A stretch of DNA of 64,000 nt, taken from contig JAQDQK010000002.1 of NCBI GenBank assembly GCA_027658995.1, forward strand, positions 124,001-188,000, in the 5' to 3' direction. This document shows positions 26,864-36,550 of the stretch, piece after piece (position 1 is the stretch's first letter; every line of letters starts with the position of its first letter). The translations under genes and the position numbers were made by a program. The DNA comes from Propionibacteriaceae bacterium AM104-82. GTDB taxonomy: Bacteria; Actinomycetota; Actinomycetes; Propionibacteriales; Propionibacteriaceae. A model generated the notes under the pieces. The model worked only from the letters and a program-made list of their open reading frames with translations, made no database searches and was not told where the DNA came from.

Positions 26864-27793
26864 CTAGCCGAGCACGGGTCGGACGTGCAGGCCGACGTCC
26901 GGGTCGACAAGCGTCTCCTGGGCCGCCGCGATCTCGCCGATCAGCAGTTCCGCGTCGACGGCGACGTTGCGCTTCACCAGGCCAAGGGCGATCGGGCCCA
27001 GTTCGTGGTGCCTGGCCGAGGAGCCGACGAAGCCGACCTGGCGGCCGTTCAGTTCGATCGCCGCGCCCTCCTCCGGCAGTTCCGAGCGCGAGCCGTCGAG
27101 GTGCAACTGCACGAGCCTGCGCGGCGGCCTGCCGAGGGTGTGCACCCGGGCGACCGTCTCCTGGCCGCGGTAGCAGCCCTTGTTCAGGTGGGTTCCGACC
27201 AGGCCGATCTCGTTGGGGATCGTCTTGAAGTCGGTGTCGACGAAGATCCTCGGCACGCCCGCCGCGATCCGGGCCGCGTCGAAGGCCCAGGTTCCGACGT
27301 TGGCCTCCAGGTTCTCGCCTGCGGGGACGAAGACGTCGGAGCCGCCGATCTCGCTGTCGCGCCGACGCCACCCCTCGGGCAGGTCGACCCGGTGCCCAGC
27401 CCAGGCGAGTCGCAGGTCGTCGCGGCGGATCACCTCGACGCGCATCGCGAACCGCATCGAGTCGAGGAACGCGGCGAGCGCCTCGCCGCGACCCGGCTCG
27501 GTCCACGCGAGGAAACTGGTGCCGTTGTCGACGCCGTACATCACGTGTTCGATGTGGCCGGTCGGGGAGAGCAGCAGCGCCGAGGTCGCCTCACCGACGG
27601 GGAGCGCCTCGAGGTGCTGCGTGGTGATGGCGTGCAGCCACGTGAGCCGGTCGGCGCCCGTGACCTCGACGATGTCGCGGTTGTGCAGGTCGACGACGCC
27701 GTCGCCGGCCTCAAGGGCGCGGGCCTCCGTGACCGGGTTTCCGTAGTGCCAGGCGAGCCCGGCATCGAGGCCGTGCTCCATCAGGACGGGCAT
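26864..27793 (-). CDS. ygfZ: YgfZ/CAF17-type folate-binding Fe-S assembly protein
   Basis: 309 residues. The signature KGCYRGQE (205-212) with Cys207 and the tetrahydrofolate-binding GcvT-like N-domain identify it. It supports maturation or repair of certain 4Fe-4S enzymes under oxidative stress. The ATG at 27793 overlaps the nitrobindin stop (ATGA), so the two are translationally coupled. Confidence 0.93.
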   Translation of the reverse strand: MPVLMEHGLDAGLAWHYGNPVTEARALEAGDGVVDLHNRDIVEVTGADRLTWLHAITTQHLEALPVGEATSALLLSPTGHIEHVMYGVDNGTSFLAWTEPGRGEALAAFLDSMRFAMRVEVIRRDDLRLAWAGHRVDLPEGWRRRDSEIGGSDVFVPAGENLEANVGTWAFDAARIAAGVPRIFVDTDFKTIPNEIGLVGTHLNKGCYRGQETVARVHTLGRPPRRLVQLHLDGSRSELPEEGAAIELNGRQVGFVGSSARHHELGPIALGLVKRNVAVDAELLIGEIAAAQETLVDPDVGLHVRPVLG

Positions 27794-28296
27794 CAGACCC
27801 TCTTCAGCCTCGCCCACATGTGCGGGCGCAGATCGTGTTCGGTGGTGGCGCGGTCGAGCGCGTACATCAGGTCGCCCTCGACCTTGCCGTAGAGACGCTG
27901 CCCGGCAGAGTGGCTGACGACGGCGCCCTCGGCGCGCACCACTGCGTCGGTGCGCAGGTCGATCCGGGTGACCTGGATCTTGCCGACCAGCAGTTCGGTC
28001 CAGCCATCGGAGTTGGCGATCGTCACCTCAAGGGAGGCGTCGGCCTTCGGCCGCCAGAAGCCGGTCTCCATGCCGAGCGGCGTCGGCTCCGCGCCCTCCT
28101 CGCCGAGCAGGAACGTCTGGGACGCGTAGTACAGGTAGTCACCGCCGTTGTGGTTGAACTCGATGCGCTGCTCGAACTCGAAGTCCTTGCCCTCATGGTC
28201 GGTGCCGTTGCCGGTGCCCTCCCAGCGTCCGACCAGCCAGCCGAGCGCGGTGAGTTCCGGGTTCAGGCCCTCGGGCACCTCGATATCGATGTTCAC
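27793..28296 (-). CDS. Nitrobindin-like haem-binding beta-barrel protein
   Basis: 167 residues. GRWEGTGNG (23-31) and the C-terminal HMWARLKRV, whose His159 is the likely proximal haem ligand, match the actinobacterial nitrobindin (FABP-like) family. These bind ferric haem and can scavenge peroxynitrite. The GTG at 28296 is preceded by GAGGAGA and overlaps the upstream stop (GTGA). It is coupled to ygfZ downstream. Confidence 0.88.
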   Translation of the reverse strand: MNIDIEVPEGLNPELTALGWLVGRWEGTGNGTDHEGKDFEFEQRIEFNHNGGDYLYYASQTFLLGEEGAEPTPLGMETGFWRPKADASLEVTIANSDGWTELLVGKIQVTRIDLRTDAVVRAEGAVVSHSAGQRLYGKVEGDLMYALDRATTEHDLRPHMWARLKRV

Positions 28297-28415
28297 TGAT
28301 CTCTCCTCACGACGTTCTTGCGCAGCAGCGTCCAGACGACCGCGGCAAGCGCCGCGAGCGCGATCAGGCTGGTCAGCGCGGCGGCGACGATCAGCACCAG
28401 GACCAGGACGTTCAT
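28293..28415 (-). CDS. Small single-helix membrane protein
   Basis: 40 residues: one long hydrophobic helix ([20 protein letters not shown] and onward) then a basic end [11 protein letters not shown]. It overlaps the nitrobindin GTG, and the ATG at 28415 follows a TATACT box by 8 bases. A short upstream gene of this kind may mainly couple translation to nitrobindin or anchor it at the membrane. Confidence 0.6.
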   Translation of the reverse strand: MNVLVLVLIVAAALTSLIALAALAAVVWTLLRKNVVRRDQ

Positions 28416-28423
28416 GGAACGAA

Positions 28424-28429
28424 AGTATA
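28424..28429 (-). promoter_or_regulatory. -10 box of the nitrobindin-ygfZ operon
   Basis: TATACT on the minus strand, 8 bases before the ATG at 28415. Confidence 0.55.
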
Positions 28430-28438
28430 CGAACAGGC

Positions 28439-28444
28439 CACAAT
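28439..28444 (+). promoter_or_regulatory. -10 box of leaderless dtd
   Basis: CACAAT, 7 bases before the ATG at 28452. The same box and a similar GGGGCC stretch precede the mycothione reductase start. Confidence 0.45.
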
Positions 28445-28451
28445 GGGGCCC

Positions 28452-28889
28452 ATGCGTGTTGTGGTGACGAGGGTCAGGTCCGCTTCGGTCAGCGTCGACG
28501 GGGTGACGGTGGGGGAACTCGACTCCCCCGGCCTGCTGGTGCTCGCGGGCGTCGGCCACGACGACACCGCCGACGACGCGGCGGCGCTCGCCCGCAAGAT
28601 CTGGGCCCTGCGGATCCTCGACGGGGAACTCTCGGCAAGCGACATCGGCGCCCCGGTGCTGGTGATCAGCCAGTTCACGCTGTACGCCTCGACGCGCAAG
28701 GGAAGACGACCCTCGTGGAGCGCCGCGGCGCCGGGGGCGGTCAGCGAGCCGCTGGTGGAGGAACTGTGCCGCCAGTTGGAGGGGCTGGGCGCGCACGTCG
28801 AGCGTGGCCGCTTCGGCGCAGACATGCAGGTCGCCTCCGTCAACGACGGCCCGGTGACCATCGTGATGGACACGCAGAACTGGGACTAG
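28452..28889 (+). CDS. dtd: D-aminoacyl-tRNA deacylase
   Basis: 145 residues. SQFTLYA (73-79) and the cis-proline motif NDGPVT (131-136) form the chiral proofreading site. It frees D-amino acids wrongly attached to tRNA. The ATG at 28452 gives the conserved MRVVVTRV start; an ATG three codons earlier is less likely. The stop shares the four bases CTAG with the convergent gene. Confidence 0.96.
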   Translation: MRVVVTRVRSASVSVDGVTVGELDSPGLLVLAGVGHDDTADDAAALARKIWALRILDGELSASDIGAPVLVISQFTLYASTRKGRRPSWSAAAPGAVSEPLVEELCRQLEGLGAHVERGRFGADMQVASVNDGPVTIVMDTQNWD

Positions 28890-29629
28890 CCCGGCACCAG
28901 GAACTCGAGCGAGCTGATCGACACGGCGTCGACCATGTCTGCAGGGTCGCCCGGGGCGGTGGCAAGTTCGACCGTCATGGTGACGCTTCCGGTGTTCACC
29001 TCGGGGAACCGGATCTCCTGGAAGCCGCGGTTGTTCGCGGCCAGCCCCTGCACGAAGTAGGAGCCGTCAGCGAAGCGCCACTGGACGCTGAGCAGGCGTC
29101 GCTCCGCCGCGTACCTGCCAGTCCAGACGGTGTTGCCGTTGACGAGGCGCACCCCGACGAGCGTGACCGACGGGTCGAAGGTGAACGTGATGGACTCGCC
29201 CTCGCCGTCGCCGTGGCAGCGCCAGATGGTGTCGGGGTCGTCGTCGATCAGCGCGTCGGGCGAGTCGCGGTTGCCGCCCTCGCGGCACTCGCCGAGCGCC
29301 TCGTGGGCCTGCACCGTCGCGACCCGGCCGTCGTAGGGGGCGTACCCCTCCGAGATCGGCGCCGTGGGTCCTGCGCTGGGAGAGATGGTGGGGATCTCCG
29401 GCGCCTTCGGGGTGAAGATCACCAGGCGACCCAGGATGTAGGCGCCGGCCAGCGCCGCCACAAGGATCAGGACAAGAAGGCGCGGCGCTATCCCGTCGCG
29501 CGCGGGCTGCGCGACGTCGCTGGGCTGCGGGCGCTGGGCGTCTGCCGTATCGCGGGTCCGATCCTCGCGCACGTCGTCTGACTCGCTGGCCCGCTTCCGG
29601 AAGTATTCATCCGGGACGCGGGGCACCAT
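28886..29629 (-). CDS. Membrane-anchored discoidin-like (F5/8 type C) protein
   Basis: 247 residues. A charged cytoplasmic N-terminus (1-48) precedes one membrane helix (about 49-70, [20 protein letters not shown]), a Pro/Ser/Thr linker and an extracellular jelly-roll domain (about 100-245: [38 protein letters not shown]). The DDPDTIWRC segment is typical of discoidin-like glycan-binding domains, with two Cys (about 114 and 137) able to form a disulfide. The ligand is unknown. A TAGCAT box lies 7 bases before the ATG. Confidence 0.75.
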   Translation of the reverse strand: MVPRVPDEYFRKRASESDDVREDRTRDTADAQRPQPSDVAQPARDGIAPRLLVLILVAALAGAYILGRLVIFTPKAPEIPTISPSAGPTAPISEGYAPYDGRVATVQAHEALGECREGGNRDSPDALIDDDPDTIWRCHGDGEGESITFTFDPSVTLVGVRLVNGNTVWTGRYAAERRLLSVQWRFADGSYFVQGLAANNRGFQEIRFPEVNTGSVTMTVELATAPGDPADMVDAVSISSLEFLVPG

Positions 29630-29636
29630 GGCCGCA

Positions 29637-29642
29637 ATGCTA
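29637..29642 (-). promoter_or_regulatory. -10 box of leaderless discoidin-like gene
   Basis: TAGCAT on the minus strand, 7 bases before the ATG at 29629. Confidence 0.5.
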
Positions 29643-29734
29643 CAAGCACGGTCTTACCCCCGGTCGGCATGGGTATCGCGCGGGACGCCTAGCGTTACCA
29701 TTTAGCAGAACCCGCCGACTGGAAGGAGACACCT

Positions 29735-30388
29735 GTGAGTGCCGTCCTCTTCGTCTCCGGGGTCGAACCACCAGCCGAACTGGCCCTGCTGAGCCACGCG
29801 GTGTCCCGGGTGCCCTCCGCAGCCCAGGCGCTGCTCGAGGCCGATTCGGCCGACGTCATCGTCGTGGACGGGCGCAGCGAACTGGCCGCCGCCCGCTCGG
29901 CGTGCACCACGCTCGGCCAGGGGGTCGACACGCCCATCCTGCTGATCGTCGCGGTCACGGGCCTCGCGGTCCTCTCCCCCGAGTGGGGCTTCTCTGACTT
30001 CGTCGCGGAGGGCTCCGAGCCCGCCGAACTCGACGCCCGGATCCGGATCCTGGCGCGCAGCAACTCCGACCCCGACGTGCTGACCGCTGGCCCGATCCGG
30101 GTCGATGGCGCCGCCTACTCCGCCTCGGTCGACGGCGAACCGCTCGACCTGACCTACACCGAGTTCGAACTGCTGCGCTACCTGATGCAGCACCCCGGCC
30201 GGGTGCTGACGCGCGAGACCCTGGTCAGCCAGGTGTGGGGCTACGACTACTACGGCGGCACCAGGACGGTCGACGTCCACGTGCGCCGCCTCCGGGCTAA
30301 GCTCGGCCAGTTCGACCACTACATCGGCACCGTGCGCAACGTGGGCTACCGGTTCGCCAGTGCCAGAGAGGGCAACCGTGCTGGTTAA
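29735..30388 (+). CDS. glnR: GlnR-type orphan response regulator
   Basis: 217 residues. An atypical receiver (1-110, with DVIVVDGRSEL at 40-50) lacks the full acidic pocket, and an OmpR-type winged helix follows (about 115-212: TEFELLRYLMQHPGRVLTRETL, TRTVDVHVRRLRAKLG). It closely resembles GlnR of streptomycetes and mycobacteria, the global activator of nitrogen assimilation, which works without a sensor kinase. Its position just upstream of mshD, as in mycobacteria, supports the call. The GTG has GGAAGGAG upstream. Confidence 0.88.
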   Translation: MSAVLFVSGVEPPAELALLSHAVSRVPSAAQALLEADSADVIVVDGRSELAAARSACTTLGQGVDTPILLIVAVTGLAVLSPEWGFSDFVAEGSEPAELDARIRILARSNSDPDVLTAGPIRVDGAAYSASVDGEPLDLTYTEFELLRYLMQHPGRVLTRETLVSQVWGYDYYGGTRTVDVHVRRLRAKLGQFDHYIGTVRNVGYRFASAREGNRAG

Positions 30389-31235
30389 CCTGTCCCCCCT
30401 GACCCCGACGATGCAGGATGCGCTGCGTCGACTGGTCGCGGCGATCGAGACCCACGACGGCATCTCGCCCATCAACGAGTCGGGCTCGCTCGGCATCGAC
30501 GGCGCACGCGAGGCCGACTTCTACTTCATGGGGCGCCGCGCGGATCCTTACGGCTTCGTCGTGTGCGACGAGCGCGACGGAACCCTCCAGGTCGGGGTGC
30601 ATCCCGAGCACCGCCGCGATGGGGTCGCCGCCGAACTGCTCACCGAGGCGCTGGCCACCTACCCCGACTTCACGGCGTGGGCCTTCGGCACGCTGCCCGG
30701 GTCCCGCGAGTTGGCCGCGCGCGTGGGCATGTCGCCGGTCCGGGAACTGCTGCGGATGGAGCGTCCCCTGGCCGCGTCGGGCGAGGCGCTGGAGGCCGAC
30801 GGCTACGACATCCTCACCTACGATCCGGCCGACCGGGAGGGCATCGTCGCGGTCAACGCCGCCGCCTTCGCGCACCACCCCGAGCAGGGTCGCCTCACGG
30901 TCGCCGAGTTCGACCAACTCGCGGCCCAGCCCTGGTTCGACCCCGCCGGCCTGCTCGTCGCCAAGCGCGACGGCCGCGTCGCTGGATTCCACTGGACCAA
31001 GAGCCACGGCGGCGGCCTCGGGGAGGTCTACGTGATCGCCGTCGCCCCCGACCACGAGGGCAAGGGGCTCGGGCGGGTACTGCTTCAGCGCGGACTCGAC
31101 CATCTGGCCTACGCTGGGCACGACCGGGTGCAGTTGTACGTCGAGGCCGATCAGGAACGCGTCGTGCGGATGTACCGCAACGCAGGCTTCGACGTCGGAC
31201 AGGTCGACACCAGTTTCCAGGCCAAGAGAGGATGA
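30378..31235 (+). CDS. mshD: Mycothiol synthase
   Basis: 285 residues with two tandem GNAT acetyltransferase domains. The C-terminal one has the acetyl-CoA loop [21 protein letters not shown] and ends with [19 protein letters not shown]. It acetylates Cys-GlcN-inositol in the last step of mycothiol synthesis. I prefer the GTG at 30378 (GAGAGGG upstream) to the GTG at 30360; either way it overlaps glnR. The stop overlaps the ppk ATG. Confidence 0.92.
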   Translation: MLVNLSPLTPTMQDALRRLVAAIETHDGISPINESGSLGIDGAREADFYFMGRRADPYGFVVCDERDGTLQVGVHPEHRRDGVAAELLTEALATYPDFTAWAFGTLPGSRELAARVGMSPVRELLRMERPLAASGEALEADGYDILTYDPADREGIVAVNAAAFAHHPEQGRLTVAEFDQLAAQPWFDPAGLLVAKRDGRVAGFHWTKSHGGGLGEVYVIAVAPDHEGKGLGRVLLQRGLDHLAYAGHDRVQLYVEADQERVVRMYRNAGFDVGQVDTSFQAKRG

Positions 31236-33316
31236 CCGTGAGCGAGACCCCCCTCCCCGCGGACCGTTATCTGGACCGCGAGTTGTCGTGGCTCGCCTTC
31301 AACGACCGGGTGCTCGACCAGGCGCGCGACGGTGAACGCGTCCCGCTGATCGAGAGGGCCAAGTTCCTGGCCATCTTCTCCTCGAACCTCGACGAGTTCT
31401 TCATGGTGCGCGTCGCGGGTCTCAAGCGGCGCATCGCCGCGGGCGTCGCCGTCCCCACTCCCGCGGGCAAGATGCCTGGCGAACTGCACAACGAACTGCT
31501 TGAGCGGGTCGCCGAACTGGTCACCGAGCAGTCGCGCGTCTTCCAGGACGACGTCCGCCCCGCGCTCGCCGCCGAGGGCATCGAGATCCTCGGCTGGGAC
31601 GAACTGACCGCCGCCGAGAAGGACCGGATGCGGGCCTTCTTCGCCGAGCGGATCTTCCCGGTGCTGACGCCGCTGGCCGTCGACCCGTCGCACCCCTTCC
31701 CCTACATCTCGGGCCTTTCGCTCTCGCTCGCGGTCCTGCTGCGCAACCCGTCCACCGGCGCGAAGCAGTTCGCCCGCGTCAAGGTGCCGCCGCTGCTTTC
31801 GCGCCTCGTGAAGCTGGCAGAGGGCCGCTACGTGCCGCTCGAGGAGATCATCTCGCGCCACCTCGGGCAGTTGTTCACCGGCATGCAGGTGCAGTCCTAC
31901 ACGACCTTCCGCGTCACCAGGAACGAGGACATCGAGGTCGAGGAGGACGACGCCGAGAACCTGCTTTTCGCGCTGGAGCGGGAACTGCTGCGCCGCAAGA
32001 TCGGCCGCCCGCCTGTCCGCCTCGAGGTCGAGTCGAGCATCGACGAGGAGATGCTCGACATGCTGATGGCCGAACTGGACGTCACCGAGAACGAGGTGTT
32101 CCGGCTGCCCGCGCCCCTGGATCTGACCGGCCTGTTCGCGCTCGGCGACTCCAAGCGCGAGGACCTGAAGTACCCGAACTTCCTGCCGATCACGCACCCC
32201 GACCTCGCGCAGGTGGAGAGCGCCCGCCCGGCCGACCTGTTCAAGGCGCTCAAGATGCACGACGTTCTCGTGCAGCACCCCTACGACTCGTTCGCGACGT
32301 CCGTGCAGCGGTTCATCGAGCAGGCCGCCGCCGACCCGGCGGTGCTCGCCATCAAGCAGACGCTGTACCGCACCTCCGGCGACTCCCCCATCGTCGACGC
32401 GCTCATCGAGGCCGCGCAGGCGGGCAAGCAGGTGCTGGCGATCGTCGAGATCAAGGCCCGCTTCGATGAGCAGAACAACATCGGCTGGGCGCGCAAACTC
32501 GAGAAGTACGGCGTCCACGTCGTCTACGGCATGATCGGCCTGAAGACCCACTGCAAGCTGTCGCTCGTGGTGCGGGAGGAGGGCGACGGGCTGCGCCGCT
32601 TCGCGCACATCGGCACCGGCAACTACAACCCCAAGACCGCCCGGATGTACGAGGACATGGGCCTGCTCACGTCCAACCCGATCATCACCGACGACGTCGC
32701 GCGCCTGTTCAACCATCTCTCCGGGATGACGCAGGAGACGCACTACCGCCGCCTTCTCGTCGCGCCGCACGGCATCCGCAAGGGCCTGATCGCCTACATC
32801 GACGGCGAGATCGACAACCACCGGCGCGGCCTGCCCTCCGGCATCAAGATCAAGGTCAACTCCGTCGTGGACGAGGCCATCATCGACGCGCTGTACCGCG
32901 CCTCGCAGGCGGGCGTGCCCGTCGACATGTGGGTCCGCGGCGCCTGCACCATCCGCCCCGGCGTGCCAGGGCTCAGCGAGAACATCCGGGTCCGCTCGAT
33001 CCTCGGCCGGTTCCTGGAGCACTCCCGCGTGTTCTGGTTCGCGGGCGGGGGCAAGCCCATCGTCGGGATCGGCTCGGCCGACATGATGCACCGCAACCTG
33101 GACCGCCGCGTCGAGGCGATCGTGTCGCTGTCGAACCCTGCCCACATCCGCCAGATCGAGGACCTGTTCGAGCAGGCCTTCTCGCCCGCGACGGTTCACT
33201 GGGAACTCAACGACTCCGAGTGGTCGGCCCACACCACCGACGAGGAAGGCAACCCGCTGACCGACCTGCAGGAGAGCCTGATCCAGCAGACCGCGGCCCG
33301 GCGAGCCTCACGATGA
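31232..33316 (+). CDS. ppk1: Polyphosphate kinase 1
   Basis: 694 residues, typical length. The N-terminal [14 protein letters not shown], the active-site region ending in [19 protein letters not shown] with the autophosphorylated His, and [13 protein letters not shown] are diagnostic. It makes inorganic polyphosphate from ATP reversibly. The ATG at 31232 overlaps the mshD stop (ATGA); a longer frame to the left is mshD read out of frame. The stop overlaps the mutT1 ATG. Confidence 0.97.
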   Translation: MTVSETPLPADRYLDRELSWLAFNDRVLDQARDGERVPLIERAKFLAIFSSNLDEFFMVRVAGLKRRIAAGVAVPTPAGKMPGELHNELLERVAELVTEQSRVFQDDVRPALAAEGIEILGWDELTAAEKDRMRAFFAERIFPVLTPLAVDPSHPFPYISGLSLSLAVLLRNPSTGAKQFARVKVPPLLSRLVKLAEGRYVPLEEIISRHLGQLFTGMQVQSYTTFRVTRNEDIEVEEDDAENLLFALERELLRRKIGRPPVRLEVESSIDEEMLDMLMAELDVTENEVFRLPAPLDLTGLFALGDSKREDLKYPNFLPITHPDLAQVESARPADLFKALKMHDVLVQHPYDSFATSVQRFIEQAAADPAVLAIKQTLYRTSGDSPIVDALIEAAQAGKQVLAIVEIKARFDEQNNIGWARKLEKYGVHVVYGMIGLKTHCKLSLVVREEGDGLRRFAHIGTGNYNPKTARMYEDMGLLTSNPIITDDVARLFNHLSGMTQETHYRRLLVAPHGIRKGLIAYIDGEIDNHRRGLPSGIKIKVNSVVDEAIIDALYRASQAGVPVDMWVRGACTIRPGVPGLSENIRVRSILGRFLEHSRVFWFAGGGKPIVGIGSADMMHRNLDRRVEAIVSLSNPAHIRQIEDLFEQAFSPATVHWELNDSEWSAHTTDEEGNPLTDLQESLIQQTAARRASR

Positions 33317-34185
33317 GCAAGCGCATCAAGATCCGCGCCGCGGGCGCAGTCGTGCTGCGCGGCAGCGAAGACGACCTTGAGGTCCTCACCATCCACCGGC
33401 AGCGCTACGACGACTGGTCGCTGCCGAAGGGCAAGGGAAAGGTCGACGAACTCCCGCCGCACACCGCTATCCGCGAGGTGCTGGAGGAGACCGGCTACGT
33501 GGTGCGGCTGGGGCTGCGCCTCCCGTCGATGCGCTACAACGTGTCGAAGGGCCCGAAGAAGGTCGAGTACTGGCGCGCGGCGGTCGTCGAGGAGCGCACC
33601 TTCGAGCCGAACCACGAGGTCGACAAGGTCCGCTGGATGTCGATCGACAAGGCGATGCGCAAGCTCACCTATGCCGATGAGCGGCGCGTGCTCTCCGCGG
33701 CGCTGCTGAAGCCGCCGACCATCCCGCTGATCCTGGTACGCCACGGCAAGGCGATGCTTCGCAAGGACTGGAGCGGCCCGGACCAGGAGCGCAGGCTCAC
33801 GGCCCGTGGCAGGCGCCAGTCGGAGGTGCTGACGCAGTTGCTGAGCGCCTACGGCGTCGAGTCGCTTGTGTCGTCCTCGTCGACGCGCTGCGTGCAGACG
33901 CTGACCCCCTACGCGGAGAAGACGGGTCTGGAGATCGCCCGCGAGGATGTGCTGACGGAGGAGCAGGGCACCGTGCGACCAAAGGACGTGCGCCGCTACA
34001 CCGCCAACCTGCTGCAGGACATCACGGTGCCGACGGCCATCTGCGGGCACCGGCCGGTGCTCCCGTCGATGTTCGAGGGCCTCGGGCTGGAGCCGCGCCC
34101 GATGGTGGTCGGCGAGGCCATCGTCATCCACCGCGACGCGGAGGGTAACCGGGTCGCCGTCGAGGTGCACAAGCCCACCGCCTGA
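33313..34185 (+). CDS. mutT1: MutT1-type Nudix hydrolase fused to histidine phosphatase domain
   Basis: 290 residues. The Nudix box spans 40-62 (Gly40, Glu46, Arg54-Glu55, Glu58-Glu59, Gly61). A histidine-phosphatase domain follows from about 137 with catalytic His144 in LVRHGKA and a second His in CGHRPVLP. Mycobacterial MutT1 has the same two domains and degrades 8-oxo-dGTP and dinucleotide polyphosphates; it also lies next to ppk. The ATG overlaps the ppk stop. Confidence 0.93.
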   Translation: MSKRIKIRAAGAVVLRGSEDDLEVLTIHRQRYDDWSLPKGKGKVDELPPHTAIREVLEETGYVVRLGLRLPSMRYNVSKGPKKVEYWRAAVVEERTFEPNHEVDKVRWMSIDKAMRKLTYADERRVLSAALLKPPTIPLILVRHGKAMLRKDWSGPDQERRLTARGRRQSEVLTQLLSAYGVESLVSSSSTRCVQTLTPYAEKTGLEIAREDVLTEEQGTVRPKDVRRYTANLLQDITVPTAICGHRPVLPSMFEGLGLEPRPMVVGEAIVIHRDAEGNRVAVEVHKPTA

Positions 34186-34233
34186 GCCCTTCCGAGGTCG
34201 CGACGCACCGTGGGGCCCGAACGCTCGCCCGTC

Positions 34234-34275
34234 GTTCATCTGCTGTTAACCGAAGCGGCCAGATCGCGTTACTTT
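34234..34275 (+). promoter_or_regulatory. Probable PHO box and -10 of pstSCAB
   Basis: Two 11-base units, GTTCATCTGCT (34234-34244) and GTTAACCGAAG (34245-34255), form a direct repeat like streptomycete PHO boxes. TACTTT (34270-34275) is a suitable -10, so the repeat covers the -35 region as expected for PhoP activation. Confidence 0.65.
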
Positions 34276-34364
34276 GCGGGCATAGCGTCCGAGACGAAGC
34301 CGGTACCCCGGCCCGGATCCCGACTGGGATTCGAGTTCACGCCTTTCGGAAGGTACATCCCCGA

Positions 34365-35474
34365 ATGAAGATTCGTCTCACCGCCGCCCTCGGGATCTCC
34401 GCCGCGCTGCTGCTTTCGGCCTGCGCAGCCAACGAGGTTCCCACCACGCCGGAGAACAAGCCCGAGACCTCGTCCTCCTCGCCCTCGGACGCGCCGGCCG
34501 CCACCCTCGAGGGGACGCTGTCCGGCAAGGGCGCGTCGTCGGCGAAGGTCGCCCAGGAGACCTGGATCGCCCAGTTCCAGACCGCAAACACCGGCGTCAC
34601 CATCAACTACTCGCCCGACGGTTCGGGCGCTGGCCGCGAGGCCTTCATGGGCGGCGGCGCCGACTTCGCCGGCTCCGACCGCGCGCTGAAGATCGACGAG
34701 AACAAGGCGGGCGCCTTCCAGGGCTGCGCCGCCGAGTCGACCGCCATCGACGTGCCGATCTACATCTCCCCGATCGCCATCATCTTCAAGCTTGACGGCG
34801 TCACCGAGCTGAACCTCACCCCCGAGGTGCTCGCCAAGATCTTCCGCGGCGACATCAACAACTGGAACGACCCGGCGATCGCCGCGCTCAACCAGGGCGT
34901 CACCTTCCCGGACCAGGCGATCACCGCCGTGCACCGCTCGGACGAGTCGGGCACCACCGAGAACTTCACCGACTACCTGCACGTCGCCGCTGAGGGCGTG
35001 TGGACCGACGGCGCGAGCGGCGAATGGCCGATCAAGGGCGGCGAGGCGGCCAAGGGCACCTCCGGCGTCGTGGCGGCCGTGACCGGCGGCAACGGCACCA
35101 TCGGCTACGCCGACGCGTCACAGGCTGGCCAGGCGAGCATCGCCAAGATCGGCCCCGAGGGCAAGTTCGAGGCCCCGTCCGAGGAGGCCGCGGCTGCCGC
35201 AGTCGAGAACTCCCCGCTGGAGGAGGGCCGCGAGGCCAACGACATCGCCGTGAAGCTTGACCGCAAGGCCGAGGGCTACCCGATCGTGCTCGTCTCCTAC
35301 GGCATCGCCTGCTCCGAGTACAAGGACCCGGCCAAGGGCGAACTCGTGAAGGCCTACCTGGGCTACATCGCCTCGGAGGAGGGCCAGCAGGCCGCCGCCG
35401 AGTCCACCGGTTCCGCCCCGCTTTCGGCTACGCTCCGCGAGAAGGTCACGGCCGCGATCGCCACGATCAAGTGA
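34365..35474 (+). CDS. pstS: Phosphate ABC transporter substrate-binding lipoprotein
   Basis: 369 residues. The lipobox is LLLSACAAN (Cys about 20), then a Ser/Pro/Glu linker and the PstS fold. GKGASSAKVAQETWIAQF, GGGADFAGSDRALK and VHRSDESGTTENFTDYL contact phosphate. GGAAGG precedes the ATG. It captures phosphate outside the membrane for PstCAB. Confidence 0.97.
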   Translation: MKIRLTAALGISAALLLSACAANEVPTTPENKPETSSSSPSDAPAATLEGTLSGKGASSAKVAQETWIAQFQTANTGVTINYSPDGSGAGREAFMGGGADFAGSDRALKIDENKAGAFQGCAAESTAIDVPIYISPIAIIFKLDGVTELNLTPEVLAKIFRGDINNWNDPAIAALNQGVTFPDQAITAVHRSDESGTTENFTDYLHVAAEGVWTDGASGEWPIKGGEAAKGTSGVVAAVTGGNGTIGYADASQAGQASIAKIGPEGKFEAPSEEAAAAAVENSPLEEGREANDIAVKLDRKAEGYPIVLVSYGIACSEYKDPAKGELVKAYLGYIASEEGQQAAAESTGSAPLSATLREKVTAAIATIK

Positions 35475-35483
35475 TCTCAGGCT

Positions 35484-35538
35484 CCTGAAGGCACCGGCGG
35501 CGCGTCCATCCCCCCAGGGACGCGTCGCCGCCTTCAGG
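35484..35538 (+). repeat. Large intercistronic hairpin between pstS and pstC
   Basis: CCTGAAGG (35484-35491) pairs with CCTTCAGG (35531-35538), and the inner GGCGGCGCGTCC pairs with GGGACGCGTCGCC with one bulge. Such a structure can stop part of transcription or stabilise the pstS message, giving excess PstS over the membrane complex. Confidence 0.7.
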
Positions 35539-35572
35539 GGCCAGGCCTGTTTCCACCTCACCAGGAGAACTC

Positions 35573-36550
35573 ATGACCACCGACACCACGGAGCGCGAAC
35601 AAGCAGCCGACGCACCGGCTGAGCTGATGCGCGACCGCCGTCGATTCGGCGACTCCCTCTTCAAGGGCATCGCGACCGGGTCCGGCACCGGCATCCTGCT
35701 CATCCTCGCGGCCGTGGCGACCTTCCTGGTCGGTCTGTCGGTCCCCGCGCTCACCTCGAAGCCCGAGGACCTGCCCTACGGCCCCTTCTGGTCCTGGGTG
35801 GTCCCCTACGCGCTCGGCACCATCTGGGCCGCGGCGCTCGCCATGCTCTTCGCGGTCCCGGTCGCGGTGGGTGTGGCGTTGTTCATCTCGCACTACGCCC
35901 CGCGCAAGCTGGCGCAGAGCCTCGGCTACGTCATCGACCTGCTGGCGGCGGTCCCCTCGGTCGTGTTCGGCCTGTGGGGCATCAACGTGCTCGCACCCAT
36001 GGTGCAGCCGGCGTTCGTGTGGCTCAACAAGACCTTCGGCGGCGTGCCCGTCCTCGGCTGGTTCTTCGGCGGCCAGGTCTCCGGCACCGGTCGCACCATC
36101 CTGACGGCGGCCCTGGTGCTCGCCGTCATGGTGCTTCCCATCATCACCGCGGTCAGCCGCGAGGTGTTCCTCCAGACCCCCCGCCTGCATGAGGAGGCGT
36201 CGCTCGCCCTCGGCGCGACGCGTTGGGAGATGATCCGCCAGGCGGTGCTCCCCTTCGGCACCCCCGGCATCATCAGCGCCTGCATGCTCGGCCTCGGCCG
36301 CGCGCTCGGCGAGACGATGGCCGTCGCGATGGTGCTCTCCCCCGGCGACGGCTTCCACCTGGAACTGCTCACCTCGTCGAACCCGAACTCGATCGCCGCG
36401 AACATCGCGCTGAAGTTCCCCGAGGCCTACGGACTCGGCGTGAACCAGTTGATCGCCTCCGGCCTGATCCTGTTCGTGATCACCCTCATCGTCAACATGG
36501 CAGCCCGTGCGATCGTCGCGCGCCGCGCCGAGTTCTCTGGAGCCAACTGA
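35573..36550 (+). CDS. pstC: Phosphate ABC transporter permease PstC
   Basis: 325 residues. A polar N-terminus of about 37 residues is followed by six helices. [20 protein letters not shown] and [20 protein letters not shown] form the EAA region. AGGAG precedes the ATG. The stop and the pstA start overlap as TGATG. Confidence 0.96.
   Translation: MTTDTTEREQAADAPAELMRDRRRFGDSLFKGIATGSGTGILLILAAVATFLVGLSVPALTSKPEDLPYGPFWSWVVPYALGTIWAAALAMLFAVPVAVGVALFISHYAPRKLAQSLGYVIDLLAAVPSVVFGLWGINVLAPMVQPAFVWLNKTFGGVPVLGWFFGGQVSGTGRTILTAALVLAVMVLPIITAVSREVFLQTPRLHEEASLALGATRWEMIRQAVLPFGTPGIISACMLGLGRALGETMAVAMVLSPGDGFHLELLTSSNPNSIAANIALKFPEAYGLGVNQLIASGLILFVITLIVNMAARAIVARRAEFSGAN

Noticed and set aside
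29694..29711. Possible GlnR box (GTTAC followed by a GAAC-like half) upstream of glnR
   Set aside because: Only the first half fits; spacing and second half are poor.
30563..31231. Long in-frame extension upstream of ppk1
   Set aside because: It is mshD read in another frame, rich in Arg and Gly without family similarity; ppk1 starts at the ATG overlapping the mshD stop.
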